This document shows, piece by piece, positions 45,675-57,808 of a stretch of 64,000 nt of DNA. This DNA is from Thalassotalea sp. 273M-4 (lineage in GTDB: Bacteria > Pseudomonadota > Gammaproteobacteria > Enterobacterales > Alteromonadaceae). The position numbers were made by a program, and so were the translations under genes. The stretch spans positions 1,984,001 through 2,048,000 of the forward strand of contig NZ_CP166961.1 in the NCBI RefSeq assembly GCF_041410465.1. The letters are read 5' to 3'. Numbering within the stretch: position 1 is the first letter of the stretch; every line of letters begins with the position of its first letter. The notes below the pieces were generated by a model. That model was not told where the DNA came from and made no database searches. It saw only the letters and a list, made by a program, of their open reading frames with translations.

Positions 45675-46880
45675 TTATTTCGTTACGTGATGCGACGCAG
45701 CAGCTGAAAAAACAACATCGGTAGAACTATTCAAACCGGTCTCGGCTGAATCTTGCACCACGCCAATGATAAAGCCAATGGCTACCACTTGCATTGCAAC
45801 ATCATTACTGATCCCAAAAATACTACAGGCAAGCGGGATCAATAATAATGACCCTCCAGCGACTCCAGAAGCGCCACACGCAGATACAGAAGCTATCACA
45901 CTCAATAAAATAGCCGTAGCAAAGTCCACTTCAATGTTTAGGGTATTGGCAGCGGCTAATGTTAACACCGTGATAGTAATCGCCGCGCCAGCCATATTTA
46001 TGGTTGCACCTAGAGGAATAGACACTGAATAGGTATCTTCATGTAAATCCAGTTTTTTACACAGCGCCATATTAACCGGAATATTGGCTGCTGAACTTCG
46101 GGTAAAAAAGGCGGTAATCGCCGAACCTCGTAAGCAGGTAAAAATCAACGGATAAGGGTTTTCTCGCGTGATCCAAAAAACGATAAGGGGATTCACAATA
46201 AGCGCAATAATCAACATAGACGATAACAAAACGGCCAATAAACTGCCGTACTCTGCTAATACCGCAAAGCCTGTGGTCGCAACCGTGTTCGCGACAAGAC
46301 CAAAAATACCAAGGGGGGCAAATCGGATCACAAGTTTGACAATCAACGAAATGGCATCGGCTAAATCGTGGACCATGGCTTTGGTGTTGCTGTTCACTTT
46401 TTTAAGGGCAAATCCAATACCTAATCCCCAGGCAAGAATTCCGATAAAATTACCCGTTGCTATGGCATTAATCGGATTATCGACGATTTTAAATGCAAGC
46501 GTTGTTAATACTTCTGTAAGCCCCTTTGGAGGATTCGCACTGGCACTGGCCAAATCTAACGTTAAACTGGTTGGAAATAAAAAGCTCATCGCAACGGCCA
46601 CAAATGCTGCGCTCAATGTGCCTATAAGATACAAAGCAATGATAAGCTTTAGATTGGCATCACTGTTGGCTTTTTGATTCGCTATCGAAGAAATAACCAA
46701 GACAAACACTAAGATGGGTGCTACAGCTTTTAGGGCATCAACGAATAAACGCCCTAACAACGATAAAGAGTCGGCAGTTTCAGGAGCAACTACCGCCACC
46801 AAAATACCGATAATGATGGCGATGATTATTTGGTTGACCAAACTTATTTTATTTATTTTTTTTAATGCGCTAATGGACAC
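45675..46880 (-). CDS. sstT: Serine/threonine:Na+ symporter SstT
   Basis: Inner-membrane Na+-coupled Ser/Thr importer of the DAACS (dicarboxylate/amino acid:cation symporter) family, 401 residues. Motifs: [13 protein letters not shown] (serine-rich re-entrant loop), [17 protein letters not shown] (NMDGT-like), [15 protein letters not shown]. The frame reaches 46922 inside tilS, but a GTG at 46880 has AGAGGT six bases upstream and removes the overlap, so it is chosen. It follows tilS by 11 bases. Confidence 0.93.
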   Translation of the reverse strand: MSISALKKINKISLVNQIIIAIIIGILVAVVAPETADSLSLLGRLFVDALKAVAPILVFVLVISSIANQKANSDANLKLIIALYLIGTLSAAFVAVAMSFLFPTSLTLDLASASANPPKGLTEVLTTLAFKIVDNPINAIATGNFIGILAWGLGIGFALKKVNSNTKAMVHDLADAISLIVKLVIRFAPLGIFGLVANTVATTGFAVLAEYGSLLAVLLSSMLIIALIVNPLIVFWITRENPYPLIFTCLRGSAITAFFTRSSAANIPVNMALCKKLDLHEDTYSVSIPLGATINMAGAAITITVLTLAAANTLNIEVDFATAILLSVIASVSACGASGVAGGSLLLIPLACSIFGISNDVAMQVVAIGFIIGVVQDSAETGLNSSTDVVFSAAASHHVTK

Positions 46881-46891
46881 GACGTTACCTC

Positions 46892-48286
46892 TTAATCTTG
46901 ATCCCAGCTTACAAGCAAGCATTCTTTATTTTGGTCAATAAGATACTCTTTACACACAAACAAGGGAAGTACTGATACGACACGATCGTCAAAAAATAAG
47001 ATAGGAGAGCGTTTACGCTGCCAAGTTGGTACATTCAACTCTTGAAAAATCTTTTTTAGCTCCCGGCGTTTGTTTCGATACGCTGGTAAACACTTTGGGT
47101 TTGTGTGTTCAAATCCCAGCTTAATCTGTTGTTGAATGCTTGGTAAAGACACCTGCCACTGATTAGGCGCCAAGGTAACAGCTTCACGATTCACTTTTGT
47201 TAACGTTAATCGACCCAAACCATCGGGTAAAACAATGCTTTGGGAGGTAAAGCTTTGATCAAATTGGTGTTGCCATTGCCAACCACCAACATCCATAAAC
47301 GCCTTAGTAATATACAAGTTACTCTGATACCGTCTGATGATTGCACCAGCTAATTTAATTTGCGGATTTTTATCCACTTTGGCGTCAAAGCAAGCCGTGA
47401 CAAGCTCTTCAAGTTGTTTTGTTGACGGTGGCTGACCGACATATTCATTAACAAATTGTCTTAACACTTGCGGCTGTCGGTTAGGGGGGATCTGGCAAAG
47501 GCTTTTTATCGACAAGCTCGAATCTTCATTTAAACAATAAGCTAAATCATCGGATGCTTGTTGACGAATAAGCTTATGGGCTTGCTGACAATGACGGGCA
47601 CTGCGACTGATGGTTTGAGAGATCCCCGGCCAACGCTGCGTTAATAATGGTATCACCTGGGCGCGAATAAAATTGCGATCAAAGCGTTCATCAGCATTAG
47701 ATTCGTCTTCAATCCAAGCTAATTGCTGTCTTCTAGCATAAGATTCTATTTGTTCTCGGCTCAACGACAATAAAGGACGGGCTAGGGTTAAATTTTTATC
47801 ATTATCGAGTCGTCGCAGTGATTGCATTGCGCCTAGACCTTGCACCCCGGCTCCTCGTTTTAGTGCCAATAAAAACGTTTCCACCTGATCGTCTTGATGA
47901 TGTCCCGTTAAAATAACCGCGTTAGGTTCACTTTGTTCCATAAACACTTTATAACGTGCGTCTCTTGCCAGTGCTTCGATACTCTCTTTACCATGAACAT
48001 CAATCTCGACCTTGTAACCCGAAAAAGGCACATGATATTGCGCGCTTTGTTGCTGACAAAATTGCTGCCAAGAGTCAGCGTTAGCACTCAATCCATGATT
48101 AACATGAATGACTTTAAGTGATGATTTTAACCGTTTTTGTCTTAATAAAGTCACGGCACTGTGAAGCAGTACCTGTGAGTCAATACCACCACTGTAGGCA
48201 ATAACAATAGGTCGCTCTGTAAGTTCTAAGCTTTGTAAAAATTGATACAAAACCTGCTCTATAGGCTGTTCTGCTGATAACGTCAT
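46892..48286 (-). CDS. tilS: tRNA(Ile)-lysidine synthase TilS
   Basis: Modifies C34 of tRNA-Ile(CAU) to lysidine; essential. 464 residues: PP-loop ATPase motif [13 protein letters not shown], then [16 protein letters not shown] and [20 protein letters not shown], the TilS substrate-binding domain and a C-terminal TilS_C domain ([27 protein letters not shown]). It follows accA with a terminator between, as in many gammaproteobacteria. Confidence 0.96.
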   Translation of the reverse strand: MTLSAEQPIEQVLYQFLQSLELTERPIVIAYSGGIDSQVLLHSAVTLLRQKRLKSSLKVIHVNHGLSANADSWQQFCQQQSAQYHVPFSGYKVEIDVHGKESIEALARDARYKVFMEQSEPNAVILTGHHQDDQVETFLLALKRGAGVQGLGAMQSLRRLDNDKNLTLARPLLSLSREQIESYARRQQLAWIEDESNADERFDRNFIRAQVIPLLTQRWPGISQTISRSARHCQQAHKLIRQQASDDLAYCLNEDSSLSIKSLCQIPPNRQPQVLRQFVNEYVGQPPSTKQLEELVTACFDAKVDKNPQIKLAGAIIRRYQSNLYITKAFMDVGGWQWQHQFDQSFTSQSIVLPDGLGRLTLTKVNREAVTLAPNQWQVSLPSIQQQIKLGFEHTNPKCLPAYRNKRRELKKIFQELNVPTWQRKRSPILFFDDRVVSVLPLFVCKEYLIDQNKECLLVSWDQD

Positions 48287-48330
48287 TTTATCTATATAAC
48301 TATTCTTTATCTCTTGGACAGATTACCATA

Positions 48331-48360
48331 AAAAAAAAGAGAGTTTACACTCTCTTTTTT
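48331..48360 (-). terminator. Terminator of accA
   Basis: AAAAGAGAG/CTCTCTTTT with a 6-base loop and A/T runs on both sides. Located between accA (stop 48382) and tilS. Confidence 0.8.
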
Positions 48361-48381
48361 GATCTCTTTCGTTAACGGACT

Positions 48382-49338
48382 CTAACAGTAACCAAAAGTC
48401 ATTAAACGCTGATAACGTTGCTCAATAAGATCTTCATTGCTTGTATCAACAAGTTCAGCCAAATCGGTCTTAATCGATTCTTTAATGCTGTTAGACATTA
48501 AATCAAAGTCTCTGTGGGCTCCGCCAAGTGGCTCTGCAATGATGTTGTCGATTAAATCAAGCTCTTTGATCCGATCAGCGGTTACGCCCATAGCTTCAGC
48601 AGCCAGTGGTGCTTTTTCAGCGGTTTTCCATAAAATCGATGCACAACCTTCAGGAGAGATCACCGAGTAGGTAGAATATTGCAACATATTAATGCGATCG
48701 CCTACGCCAATAGCAAGCGCCCCACCTGAACCACCTTCGCCAATCACTGTACAAATAATTGGTACCGTTAAGCGTGCCATAACTTTAAGGTTTCTCGCGA
48801 TCGCTTCTGATTGACCTCGCTCTTCGGCACCAATGCCTGGATACGCTCCTGGGGTGTCAATAAATGTAATGATTGGCATATTAAAACGCTCAGCCATTTG
48901 CATAAGACGAAGGGCTTTGCGGTAACCCTCTGGACGTGGCATAGCAAAATTACGGCGTACTTTTTCTGTCGTTGAACGCCCTTTCTGATGACCGATAACC
49001 ATAACTGGGCGACCATCTAATCTAGCCGTACCACCAATGATGGCAGCATCATCTGCGTAAGCTCTGTCACCGGCTAACTCATTAAAGTCAGTAAAAATTC
49101 GCTCAATATAATCTTGAGTGTACGGGCGTCCTGGGTGACGAGCGACACGACAAATTTGCCACGGCTCTAAGTTGGCGAAAACTTTACGAGTTTTCTCTTC
49201 GCTTTTTAACCGTAACTGGGCAATTTCTTCTTCCAGATCCAAATCAAGATCCTGACCTTGGTTGACCAATTCTAATTCTTTTATCTTCGCTTGTAGATCA
49301 GCGATGGGTTGCTCAAAATCTAAAAAATTGAGGGACAT
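48382..49338 (-). CDS. accA: Acetyl-CoA carboxylase carboxyltransferase alpha subunit
   Basis: Transfers carboxyl from carboxybiotin to acetyl-CoA, forming malonyl-CoA with AccBCD. 318 residues from ATG 49338, where the family starts [15 protein letters not shown]; the frame extends to 49395 without similarity. Blocks: [29 protein letters not shown], [37 protein letters not shown]. It follows dnaE, its usual neighbour. Confidence 0.97.
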   Translation of the reverse strand: MSLNFLDFEQPIADLQAKIKELELVNQGQDLDLDLEEEIAQLRLKSEEKTRKVFANLEPWQICRVARHPGRPYTQDYIERIFTDFNELAGDRAYADDAAIIGGTARLDGRPVMVIGHQKGRSTTEKVRRNFAMPRPEGYRKALRLMQMAERFNMPIITFIDTPGAYPGIGAEERGQSEAIARNLKVMARLTVPIICTVIGEGGSGGALAIGVGDRINMLQYSTYSVISPEGCASILWKTAEKAPLAAEAMGVTADRIKELDLIDNIIAEPLGGAHRDFDLMSNSIKESIKTDLAELVDTSNEDLIEQRYQRLMTFGYC

Positions 49339-49548
49339 AAATCTATTACCTAATTGTTTAATGACAAACTTAATTGTTGTTTCGCCAGATAACATGACGA
49401 ATTATTATCATCGTATGTCATGTTACTATATATCCTTTAGTGCAGAAAGCTACCTGCACGGCTTAATTGCTACGTAAAAGGCTGATTTGTAGGGTGTAAT
49501 TTGGATTTAAAACACACTACTTGTCAATATAGACAAAGCCTACTACGA

Positions 49549-52500
49549 CTAAAACTCGAGCGAAATATTCTCTTCACCGACTAAAATTTTTAATTGATGG
49601 ATCAATGAGTCAGCTGGAGAAACTCGCCACTGGGTACCTAATTCCAAGGTCACTTTTGCTTCATCGCGTTGATAATACAACTTGACCGGACAACTACCCT
49701 CTTTATATGGAGACAATACTTGGCTAAAACGTTGCACAAAATCGGGCCCTATTTGTGCGCGTTGTAAATGAATATCTAAAGATTTAATAAACCTTTCGCG
49801 CGCATCAGCAACCGTCATGATGTCTCTGGCGGTCATTGTAATACCTCCAGAGTAATCATCAAAGCTGACCTGTCCTTTACAGACTAAAATTGCGTCTTTT
49901 TGCAAGATTTCTTCATATTTATCGTAATCATCGGGGAATAAACGAACATCGATGCGCGCACTTTTATCGTCTAACGTCACCAGCGCCCAACGGCGGCCTC
50001 GTTTATTTACCAATACGCGAACCCCGAGTACTAAACCCACCGCCGTCGATACTTTATCTTTACCACCGGGTTGCAGGTTCACCAAACGGGCGCCACCATA
50101 TTGCTTGATTTCATCTAAGAATCGGTCAATCGGATGGCCGGTTAAATATAAGCCGAGGGTTTCACGTTCTCCATCAAGCCACACTTCTTCTTCCCAAGGC
50201 GGAGTTGCTTTAAACGACTGAATAGCGTCTTCATCACTTTCATTAATTAAACCAAATAAATCGTTCTGACCAATGGCCTGCGCTTTGGCATGCTGATCAG
50301 CGGCTTTGATCGCTTCAGGCAAAGTGTCAAACATCGCTGCTCGGTGCGGGCCTAAATTATCCATCGCCCCCGATTTTATCAAGCGCTCAAGCACACGTTT
50401 GTTGATTTTCTTTAAATCGACTTTGGCACAAAAATCAAATAAATCTTTAAACGGGCCAAACGTTTCTCGTGCTTCAATAATGGCCTCAATAGGCCCTTCT
50501 CCGACGCCTTTAACAGCGCCAATACCATAAACAATTTGATCCTGATCGTTTACCGTAAATTTGTACAAACCTTCGTTGACATCCGGCGGTAATAAATCAA
50601 GTCCCATATTGCTGCATTCATCAACTAGGGTAACAATCTTGTCAGTATTATCCATATCCGCCGACATTACCGCTGCCATAAATGGCGCCGGAAAATGGGT
50701 TTTCATCCACAAAGTTTGATACGAAACCAAAGCATAGGCTGCCGAGTGAGATTTGTTGAAACCGTAACCGGCAAACTTTTCAACCAAGTCGAAAATTTTC
50801 ATTGCCAGCTCGCCATCAACGCCTAAGCTTTCGGCACCGGATTTAAAGCCCCCCCGTTGCTTCGCCATCTCTTCAGGTTTTTTCTTACCCATAGCTCGGC
50901 GTAGCATATCTGCGCCACCTAAGGTATAGCCTGCCAAGACCTGAGCAATTTGCATCACCTGCTCTTGATACAAGATGATGCCATAGGTCGGTTCCAAAAT
51001 GGGTTGTAACCATTCGTGTTGCCACGTTTGATCAGGGTATGAAATTTCTTCACGACCAAGTTTACGGTCAATGAAGTTATCTACCATCCCAGATTGCAGC
51101 GGTCCGGGTCGAAACAAGGCAACCAAAGCGATCATATCTTCAAAGCAATCGGGCTTAAGACGTTTGATCAAATCTTTCATTCCACGCGATTCTAGCTGAA
51201 ATACCGCGGTGGTTTCGGCGCGTAGAAGCAATTCAAAGCTTTTCGGGTCATCAAGGGGGATAGCGGCAATATCGATGGGCTCTTTACCCACTTTTCGCTG
51301 CTTTTCATCGGCCATCTCAATCGCCCATTGCAAGATGGTCAGGGTTCTTAAACCAAGGAAGTCAAACTTAACCAGACCCGCTTCTTCGACGTCGTTTTTA
51401 TCAAATTGGGTAACAGGGTTATTACCTTCACTGTCACAATATAATGGGGCAAAGTCGGTGATGGTCGTAGGCGATATAACCACCCCTCCGGCATGCTTAC
51501 CGGCGTTACGTGTCGTTCCTTCTAGGATTCGACACATATCGATTAAATCTTTAACTTCGTTATCTTGTTGATAAATTTCAGGTAACTTGGGTTCTACTTC
51601 AAAAGCTTTTGCAAGCGTCATTCCTGGATCACCAGGGATTAATTTTGAAATCCTATCAACAAAACCATAAGGGTGACCCAGTACCCTACCAACGTCTCGA
51701 ATAACCGCTTTCGCGGCCATGGTACCAAAGGTTATGATTTGCGATACCGCATCTCGACCATATAATTCGGCGACGTGATCAATAACCTCATCGCGTCTAT
51801 CCATACAAAAATCGACATCAAAATCGGGCATGGAAATACGTTCGGGGTTCAGGAATCGCTCGAAGAGTAAGTCAAATTCCAGTGGATCTAAGTCGGTAAT
51901 CTTTAAGGCATAAGCAACTAAGGAACCAGCACCTGAACCACGCCCTGGTCCAACAGGGATATTGTTATCTTTAGACCACTGGATAAATTCCATAACGATT
52001 AGGAAGTAACCAGGGAATCCCATGTTATTAATAACTTCAAGCTCAATCGCAAGACGTTCATCGTAGGGTTTACGAATTTCGGCAAAATCAGGGCTATTGG
52101 CATCAAACAAAAACTCTAAGCGCTCTTGTAGGCCCTCTTCAGAGACCTTCACCAAGAAGTCTTTAATGTCTAAATCACCGGTAGGAAAATCTGGCAAGAA
52201 GTACTCACCTAAGCGCACCGTGACATTACAACGTTTGGCTATTTCAACTGAGTTTTGCAACGCTTCTGGAATATCCGAGAAGAGCTCACACATTTGCTCT
52301 TCGGTTCGTAAAAACTGCTGATTAGAATATAATCTTGGTCGGCGCTTATCGTCTAAGGTATAGCCGTCGTGAATAGCGACTCGAATTTCGTGCGCATCAA
52401 ACCCTGCAGGTTCAATAAATACCACTTCATTGGTGGCAACCACAGGAATACCGGTTTTTACTGATAACTCGACCGCCATATGAAGATACTCTTCTTCTAA

Positions 52501-53028
52501 GGCCCGCCCGGTTCGAAGTAATTCTAAAAAATAACGATTGGGAAAATGGTGTTGATAAAACGCAGTCATTTTTGCAACCATATCTTGGTTGCCTTTAAGG
52601 AGTGCTTTACCAATATCACCGTCTTTACCACCCGACAGTAAAATCAATCCTTGTTTGTATTGCACCAACCACTGCTTATCAATGACCGTTTTACCTTGAA
52701 GTTCACCGCGTAAGTACGCTTGTGAGATCAGTTCAGTCAGGTTTTTATAGCCGATATTATCACTTGCGATAATCACCAAACGACTTAACTCATTTTCAAG
52801 TTCGTCGCTTTTGACCCAAAAATCAGCACCAATAATAGGCTTGATCCCACTACCATGGGCAGCGCCATAAAACTTCACCAAACCACATAAGTTCGTTTGG
52901 TCGGTTATGGCGATAGCGGGCATTTTTAATTCACTGGCTTTTGCTATGATAGGTTTGACTTTATTCAAACCATCACACATAGAAAAATCACTGTGAACGC
53001 GCAGATGAACAAATTTAGGATCGGCCAT
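49549..53028 (-). CDS. dnaE: DNA polymerase III alpha subunit DnaE
   Basis: Replicative polymerase catalytic subunit, 1159 residues. PHP domain at the start ([15 protein letters not shown]), polymerase motifs [15 protein letters not shown] and [16 protein letters not shown] with catalytic Asp residues, [28 protein letters not shown], then a HhH region and a C-terminal OB fold ([18 protein letters not shown]). The longer frame begins with a TTG; ATG 53028 with AAGGA upstream is preferred. The start lies six bases after the rnhB stop. Confidence 0.98.
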   Translation of the reverse strand: MADPKFVHLRVHSDFSMCDGLNKVKPIIAKASELKMPAIAITDQTNLCGLVKFYGAAHGSGIKPIIGADFWVKSDELENELSRLVIIASDNIGYKNLTELISQAYLRGELQGKTVIDKQWLVQYKQGLILLSGGKDGDIGKALLKGNQDMVAKMTAFYQHHFPNRYFLELLRTGRALEEEYLHMAVELSVKTGIPVVATNEVVFIEPAGFDAHEIRVAIHDGYTLDDKRRPRLYSNQQFLRTEEQMCELFSDIPEALQNSVEIAKRCNVTVRLGEYFLPDFPTGDLDIKDFLVKVSEEGLQERLEFLFDANSPDFAEIRKPYDERLAIELEVINNMGFPGYFLIVMEFIQWSKDNNIPVGPGRGSGAGSLVAYALKITDLDPLEFDLLFERFLNPERISMPDFDVDFCMDRRDEVIDHVAELYGRDAVSQIITFGTMAAKAVIRDVGRVLGHPYGFVDRISKLIPGDPGMTLAKAFEVEPKLPEIYQQDNEVKDLIDMCRILEGTTRNAGKHAGGVVISPTTITDFAPLYCDSEGNNPVTQFDKNDVEEAGLVKFDFLGLRTLTILQWAIEMADEKQRKVGKEPIDIAAIPLDDPKSFELLLRAETTAVFQLESRGMKDLIKRLKPDCFEDMIALVALFRPGPLQSGMVDNFIDRKLGREEISYPDQTWQHEWLQPILEPTYGIILYQEQVMQIAQVLAGYTLGGADMLRRAMGKKKPEEMAKQRGGFKSGAESLGVDGELAMKIFDLVEKFAGYGFNKSHSAAYALVSYQTLWMKTHFPAPFMAAVMSADMDNTDKIVTLVDECSNMGLDLLPPDVNEGLYKFTVNDQDQIVYGIGAVKGVGEGPIEAIIEARETFGPFKDLFDFCAKVDLKKINKRVLERLIKSGAMDNLGPHRAAMFDTLPEAIKAADQHAKAQAIGQNDLFGLINESDEDAIQSFKATPPWEEEVWLDGERETLGLYLTGHPIDRFLDEIKQYGGARLVNLQPGGKDKVSTAVGLVLGVRVLVNKRGRRWALVTLDDKSARIDVRLFPDDYDKYEEILQKDAILVCKGQVSFDDYSGGITMTARDIMTVADARERFIKSLDIHLQRAQIGPDFVQRFSQVLSPYKEGSCPVKLYYQRDEAKVTLELGTQWRVSPADSLIHQLKILVGEENISLEF

Positions 53029-53034
53029 CAGCAA

Positions 53035-53640
53035 TTATCCTTTTGCTTGCAAGGCTAAAATGTTAGCGACAGGTTTAAAGCTTTTGCGGTATTGCTTCAA
53101 AACACCTAACCGTTGAATTACTTCCAAATGGGCTTTGGTCGGATAGCCTTTATGTTGGGCAAATCCATATTCTGGGTGTTGCGCATCAAGTTCAATCATT
53201 TCCTGATCGCGAGCAACTTTTGCAATAATCGAGGCCGCGCCAATTTCCGCGACACGGCCATCGCCTTTAACCACACTTTCACACGCGATACCAAAATCAG
53301 GGCAACGATTACCATCAACTAACACGTACTCTGGGGTTATTGGTAAACCTGCTACAGCGCGTTGCATCGCAACCATTGTGGCTTGTAAGATATTAAGCTG
53401 ATCAATTTCCTCAGGTTCACAGCGCCCAATAGACCATGCCAGGGCTTTTTCTTTGATTTCATCATTGAGTAAGAGGCGCTTTTTTTCGGAAAGTTTTTTG
53501 GAGTCATTAAGACCGACAATCGGATTGCTTGGGTCTAAGATTACCGCCGCAGTTACCACCGCGCCGACCAGTGGACCTCGACCAACTTCGTCGACACCGG
53601 CAATCAATTCAAACTGTGGACGAATAAATTCATCGCTCAT
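53035..53640 (-). CDS. rnhB: Ribonuclease HII
   Basis: Removes ribonucleotides embedded in DNA and RNA primers. 201 residues: [15 protein letters not shown] with the first catalytic acids, [21 protein letters not shown] and [17 protein letters not shown] at 53649 is the other possible start. It stands between lpxB and dnaE, a conserved arrangement. Confidence 0.97.
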   Translation of the reverse strand: MSDEFIRPQFELIAGVDEVGRGPLVGAVVTAAVILDPSNPIVGLNDSKKLSEKKRLLLNDEIKEKALAWSIGRCEPEEIDQLNILQATMVAMQRAVAGLPITPEYVLVDGNRCPDFGIACESVVKGDGRVAEIGAASIIAKVARDQEMIELDAQHPEYGFAQHKGYPTKAHLEVIQRLGVLKQYRKSFKPVANILALQAKG

Positions 53641-53667
53641 AGTATTCACTCTGTAACTGGTTGGTTG

Positions 53668-54840
53668 TTATTTTTGTTCAGCTATTGCTTCAGGCTTAAC
53701 AGACGCGATTAATGCATCCACAGCATCGGCAGCTTTAACACTGGCATTTTGCTTTAAAGTTAAATGAATGTGTTTAAATTCTTCCATTAACGCATCTTGA
53801 GGCTGGTATAAAAATTCTTCGACTTTTGCAGCCAAGTTTTCAGGCGTAACCTGTTCTTGCAATAGCTCAGGAATTAGGCCTTTATTGGCCAACAAGTTTG
53901 GTAATGAAAACCATTTTAACTTGACCATTAAACGACCAATAATAGCGGTGATCCAATTAAAGCGATATGCCACCACCATAGGTCTTTTAACCAATGCCCC
54001 TTCAAGCGTAACTGTACCGGAAGCGGTTAACAAACAATCGGCAGCCGCCATCACTTTTTGAGTTTGATTCACCACCAATACAATCTTTAAATTTGGCGCC
54101 ACTTGTTGATGGATCTGCTCAAATTGTTCTTTACGAACCTCATTGATCACCGGTGCAATAAACTGTAATTCTGGATCTTTAGCGAGCAGTAGCTCTGCGG
54201 TGCGTAAAAAATCGGGTAACAACATCGCCAATTCACTCGAACGAGAACCAGGCATAATCGCCAAATATTTACCGTTTGGTTCGACATCGAGTTCGGCTCG
54301 AGCTTGTTTTTTGTCGCTTTGCATCGGAAAGTCGTCAGCTAATGGATGGCCAACAAAGGTACAGGCGACTTGATGTTTGTCATAGAAATCTTTTTCAAAT
54401 GGCAATAGCGATAACACCATATCGGTGGCTTTATCAATCTTAAAAATACGTTTTTCACGCCATGCCCAAACCGAAGGGCTAACATAATGGACGGTTTTAA
54501 TGCCTTGGTTTTTTAACTTTTGTTCGAGGGTTAGGTTAAAGTCAGGAGCATCAATGCCGACAAAGACATCAGGAGGGTTGTCACGAAAATATTGACATAA
54601 GGATTTACGAATATGCAGCAAGCGCTTTAAACGGCCGACCACTTCGACAATGCCCATTACCGCCAATTCTTCCATCGCAAACAGGCTTTGAAAGCCTAAG
54701 GCTTGCATTTTTGGGCCACCAATACCAACAAAATTAGCATCTGGATGGCGTTTTTTGAGCTCATTAACTAAGCCAGCACCCAGGGTATCACCTGAGTGCT
54801 CGCCAACAACAATGGCAATAGTAACTGCTTTATTTGCCAA
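53668..54840 (-). CDS. lpxB: Lipid-A-disaccharide synthase LpxB
   Basis: Joins UDP-2,3-diacylglucosamine and lipid X to the lipid A disaccharide; peripheral inner-membrane GT19 glycosyltransferase. 390 residues: VGEHSGDTLGAGLVNEL, FVGIGGPKMQALGF, IDAPDFNLTLE, YVSPSVWAWREKRI, LPFEKDFY, MPGSRSSELAML and TASGTVTLEGAL. Start eight bases after the lpxA stop. Confidence 0.97.
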   Translation of the reverse strand: MANKAVTIAIVVGEHSGDTLGAGLVNELKKRHPDANFVGIGGPKMQALGFQSLFAMEELAVMGIVEVVGRLKRLLHIRKSLCQYFRDNPPDVFVGIDAPDFNLTLEQKLKNQGIKTVHYVSPSVWAWREKRIFKIDKATDMVLSLLPFEKDFYDKHQVACTFVGHPLADDFPMQSDKKQARAELDVEPNGKYLAIMPGSRSSELAMLLPDFLRTAELLLAKDPELQFIAPVINEVRKEQFEQIHQQVAPNLKIVLVVNQTQKVMAAADCLLTASGTVTLEGALVKRPMVVAYRFNWITAIIGRLMVKLKWFSLPNLLANKGLIPELLQEQVTPENLAAKVEEFLYQPQDALMEEFKHIHLTLKQNASVKAADAVDALIASVKPEAIAEQK

Positions 54841-54848
54841 GATAACCC

Positions 54849-55619
54849 CTATCGTATTATGCCGCGACCAGTATTTTCAATGAAGGTTAAAAAGGTCGCT
54901 ACTTCTTCAGATTCTTGTGCCATTTCGCTCAAAATAGCTTTGGCTTCATCAAGGGTGTTACCTTTGCGGTATAACTCTTTATAAGCACGACGCAGTTGCA
55001 ACACACTGTCTTGTGAAAATCCTCGACGTTTCAAGCCTTCAACATTAAGTCCAAATGGGGCAGCCGTTGAGCCTGACGCCATCACATACGGAGGCACATC
55101 CTTTAACGCTAATGTACCACCGGCAACAAACGAATGCGCACCGATATGAACAAATTGATGGGCCGCAGACATACCGCCCATAATGGCCCAATCACCGACA
55201 TGAACATGACCGGCTAGGGTCGCACAGTTGGCAAAAATACCATGATTGCCAATCATACAGTCATGGGCTACGTGAGCATAGGCCATAAACAAGTTATCAG
55301 AACCAATTTTGGTTAATGAGTTATCTTGAATAGTACCACGATGAACCGTACAAGATTCACGAAATACATTGCGATCACCCACTTCTAAACGAGTTGGTTC
55401 ACCAGCGTATTTTTTATCCTGACACTCTTCACCGATAGAGCAAAACTGAAAAAACACATTACCTTGACCAATTTTACTTGGACCTTTGATCACGACATGC
55501 GAATGAATCACACAGTCGTCACCAATTTCAACATCAGCCCCGATGTAACTCCAAGGACCAATTTTAACATTGTTACCAATTTTAGCGCCTGGCTCAATTA
55601 TCGCTTGCGGATGAATCAC
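54849..55619 (-). CDS. lpxA: UDP-N-acetylglucosamine acyltransferase LpxA
   Basis: First acylation of lipid A synthesis. 256 residues of left-handed beta-helix hexapeptide repeats (IIEPGAKIGNNVKIGPWSYI onward), catalytic His in YAHVAHDCMIG, and a C-terminal helical domain (GLKRRGFSQDSVLQLRRAYK). Start three bases after the fabZ stop. Confidence 0.97.
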   Translation of the reverse strand: MIHPQAIIEPGAKIGNNVKIGPWSYIGADVEIGDDCVIHSHVVIKGPSKIGQGNVFFQFCSIGEECQDKKYAGEPTRLEVGDRNVFRESCTVHRGTIQDNSLTKIGSDNLFMAYAHVAHDCMIGNHGIFANCATLAGHVHVGDWAIMGGMSAAHQFVHIGAHSFVAGGTLALKDVPPYVMASGSTAAPFGLNVEGLKRRGFSQDSVLQLRRAYKELYRKGNTLDEAKAILSEMAQESEEVATFLTFIENTGRGIIR

Positions 55620-55622
55620 GTT

Positions 55623-56072
55623 TTAAACCCTTTTTCTAGCACACATTAAATCGGCACTACAAACGACCTTACCGTCGACTCTTGCCTCGCCATAGAATTT
55701 CCACATTCCACGACGCTCTTTAACAAACTCAATGTGCAAATGCATGGTATCACCTGGATGTACCGGCTGTTTAAATTTTGCATTGTCTAATGAAGCAAAA
55801 AGAAACATTTCGTTAGTGTCTTCACCTTCTACTGATTTAAAGCCTAAAATGCCACTGGCTTGCGCCATAGCTTCACAAATCAGGACACCTGGGAAAATAT
55901 TGTACGAGGGAAAATGGCCTTGAAACATCGGCTCATTTGCACTGACATTTTTAATTGCATGAATCGACTTACCCGGCGTGTAATCGAGCACCTTGTCAAC
56001 CAATAAAAATGGATAACGATGTGGGATAAGTGTTTTTATTTCTTCAATGTTGATGACATTATTCGATTGCAA
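55623..56072 (-). CDS. fabZ: 3-hydroxyacyl-ACP dehydratase FabZ
   Basis: Dehydrates beta-hydroxyacyl-ACP in fatty acid synthesis. 149 residues, hot-dog fold: [16 protein letters not shown], catalytic His in [13 protein letters not shown] and Glu in [13 protein letters not shown]. Placed between lpxD and lpxA, linking membrane and lipid A supply. Confidence 0.97.
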   Translation of the reverse strand: MQSNNVINIEEIKTLIPHRYPFLLVDKVLDYTPGKSIHAIKNVSANEPMFQGHFPSYNIFPGVLICEAMAQASGILGFKSVEGEDTNEMFLFASLDNAKFKQPVHPGDTMHLHIEFVKERRGMWKFYGEARVDGKVVCSADLMCARKRV

Positions 56073-56126
56073 AATGAATTCCTAATATTGAAAATGGTCT
56101 TAAAAGACCTGCAAAGAAAATTGCGT

Positions 56127-57170
56127 TTACTCGCTTGCTGTCGATGACTTCGATTGCAATGTAGAAACCGTTTTTTCCAATTCTGCTATGCGTTTGTACA
56201 TAGCATCAAGATGTTTATAGCGAGCAGCATTTTTACGCCACTCTTGATTTGGTAATGCTGGCATACCAGAAGAATAGACACCCGCTTCTTTGATATTTTT
56301 GGTGACCATGGTCATGCCAGTAAAAACGCTATTATCTGCAACGTCAAGGTGCCCGGAAATACCGACTAAACCGGCAATGGTACAGCGTTTACCTATTTTT
56401 GTACTGCCGGCAATAACACTGCACCCTGCAATCGCAGTACTTTCACCTAATTGGACATTGTGCGCAATTTGAACTTGGTTATCAATAATACAGTTATCTT
56501 CAATAACGGTGTTATCTAAAGCACCCCTGTCAATTGTAGTACATGCGCCAATTTCAACATTATTACCAATCACAACAGAGCCCAATTGAGGTATTTTTAC
56601 CCAACGACCTTGATCATTAGCGTAACCAAATCCGTCACTGCCAATGGTTGTGTTAGCTTGAACTAAACAATCTTTGCCAAGTTCAACTCGATGATAAATG
56701 CTGACATTAGACCAAAGTTTGGTTCTTGCCCCGATCCGAGCTTCTTTACCGATAAAACAATTAGCGCCAATGCAGGCGCCTTGCTCAATAACCGCACCTG
56801 ACTCGATCACACTATTAGCACCAATACAAACACCCTCAGCAATACTGGCATCCGCTGCAATAACCGCAGAAGTGGCAATGTCAGATGCAGGATTTGGGGT
56901 GGTGTCGAGAATTTGTGCAACCAAAGCAAATCCTAGATACGGATTATCTAGGACTAAAGCATTAGTTTTACAATAGGCTATGGCGGCTTCATTAATGATC
57001 ACCGCCGATGCTTGGGTACTGTCTAGCTGAGCCCGATACTTAGGGTTCGCCAAAAAGGCGATTTGTCCGGCAGTCGCTGCGGATAAAGTTGAAAGTGAGT
57101 TAATGGTGCATGTTTCATCACCAATTACCTTGCCATTTAACTTTTGAGCTAATTCGCCTAGTGTAACCAT
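56127..57170 (-). CDS. lpxD: UDP-3-O-acylglucosamine N-acyltransferase LpxD
   Basis: Third acyl-transfer step of lipid A synthesis. 347 residues: N-terminal uridine-binding domain (IAFLANPKYRAQL), beta-helix hexapeptide repeats (GVCIGANSVIESGAVIEQGA), catalytic His in QIAHNVQLGE, and a C-terminal coiled-coil tail (MYKRIAELEKTVSTLQSK). It begins eight bases after the ompH/skp stop. Confidence 0.97.
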   Translation of the reverse strand: MVTLGELAQKLNGKVIGDETCTINSLSTLSAATAGQIAFLANPKYRAQLDSTQASAVIINEAAIAYCKTNALVLDNPYLGFALVAQILDTTPNPASDIATSAVIAADASIAEGVCIGANSVIESGAVIEQGACIGANCFIGKEARIGARTKLWSNVSIYHRVELGKDCLVQANTTIGSDGFGYANDQGRWVKIPQLGSVVIGNNVEIGACTTIDRGALDNTVIEDNCIIDNQVQIAHNVQLGESTAIAGCSVIAGSTKIGKRCTIAGLVGISGHLDVADNSVFTGMTMVTKNIKEAGVYSSGMPALPNQEWRKNAARYKHLDAMYKRIAELEKTVSTLQSKSSTASE

Positions 57171-57178
57171 AAGCCGTC

Positions 57179-57697
57179 TTATTTTACTTTGTTAACTTGT
57201 TCTAGAACTTTAGCTGAAATATCGGCATCTGGCTTAAAAAACGCAACCGATTGTTGGGCTAAAACAAGATCATAGCCTTCTGCTTTCGCTACTTCTTGTA
57301 CTGCCGTCATGATTTCGTTTAACAACTTTTGTTGCTCTTCAGCTTCACGACGTTTAAGGCTTTGCTGTAGTGCACGACCTTTTGTTTCATAGTCTTGGCG
57401 TTGCGCGATGATTTCTTTGGTTAGCGTTTCTAATTCTTTTTTGCTTAGAATCGCTTCATCACGCTTACGCTTTTCCATGTTGTAATTAATGTCGCCTTCC
57501 ATCTTTTGCAATTCAGCGGCTTGATCTTTAAATTCAGCCACGATGGTTTTTTGAATTTCAGCAGCCTGTGGCATTTGGGCAAATACAGACTGGACATTGA
57601 TGATGCCAATTTTTTGATCGGCAGCTAATGATGCGCCAGAAAATAGCATGCTTGCAGCGGCAGCTGTGAACGCGATCGACTTAATAAATTTGTTCAA
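57179..57697 (-). CDS. skp: Periplasmic chaperone OmpH/Skp
   Basis: Trimeric periplasmic chaperone that carries unfolded outer-membrane proteins to BAM. 172 residues: signal peptide of about 25 ending ASLAAD, then KIGIINVQSVFAQMPQA and long charged alpha-helical arms (EMEKRKRDEAILSKKELETL-type heptads), closing VNKVK. Located between bamA and lpxD as in other gammaproteobacteria. Confidence 0.95.
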   Translation of the reverse strand: MNKFIKSIAFTAAAASMLFSGASLAADQKIGIINVQSVFAQMPQAAEIQKTIVAEFKDQAAELQKMEGDINYNMEKRKRDEAILSKKELETLTKEIIAQRQDYETKGRALQQSLKRREAEEQQKLLNEIMTAVQEVAKAEGYDLVLAQQSVAFFKPDADISAKVLEQVNKVK

Positions 57698-57761
57698 AGG
57701 ATTCTCCTAAATTTTACTATTATTTGTGCTGATCTTGGCCAGCTACTTTATTAAAATTTTT

Positions 57762-57786
57762 GCGCCCATACCAAGACCTTGGGCGC
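57762..57786 (-). terminator. Intercistronic hairpin between bamA and skp
   Basis: GCGCCCA/TGGGCGC with an 11-base loop, 22 bases after the bamA stop, followed on the minus strand by an AAAAATTTT stretch. May partly terminate or protect the transcript rather than end the operon. Confidence 0.5.
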
Positions 57787-57808
57787 AGATGATATGCTCA
57801 ACAACAGG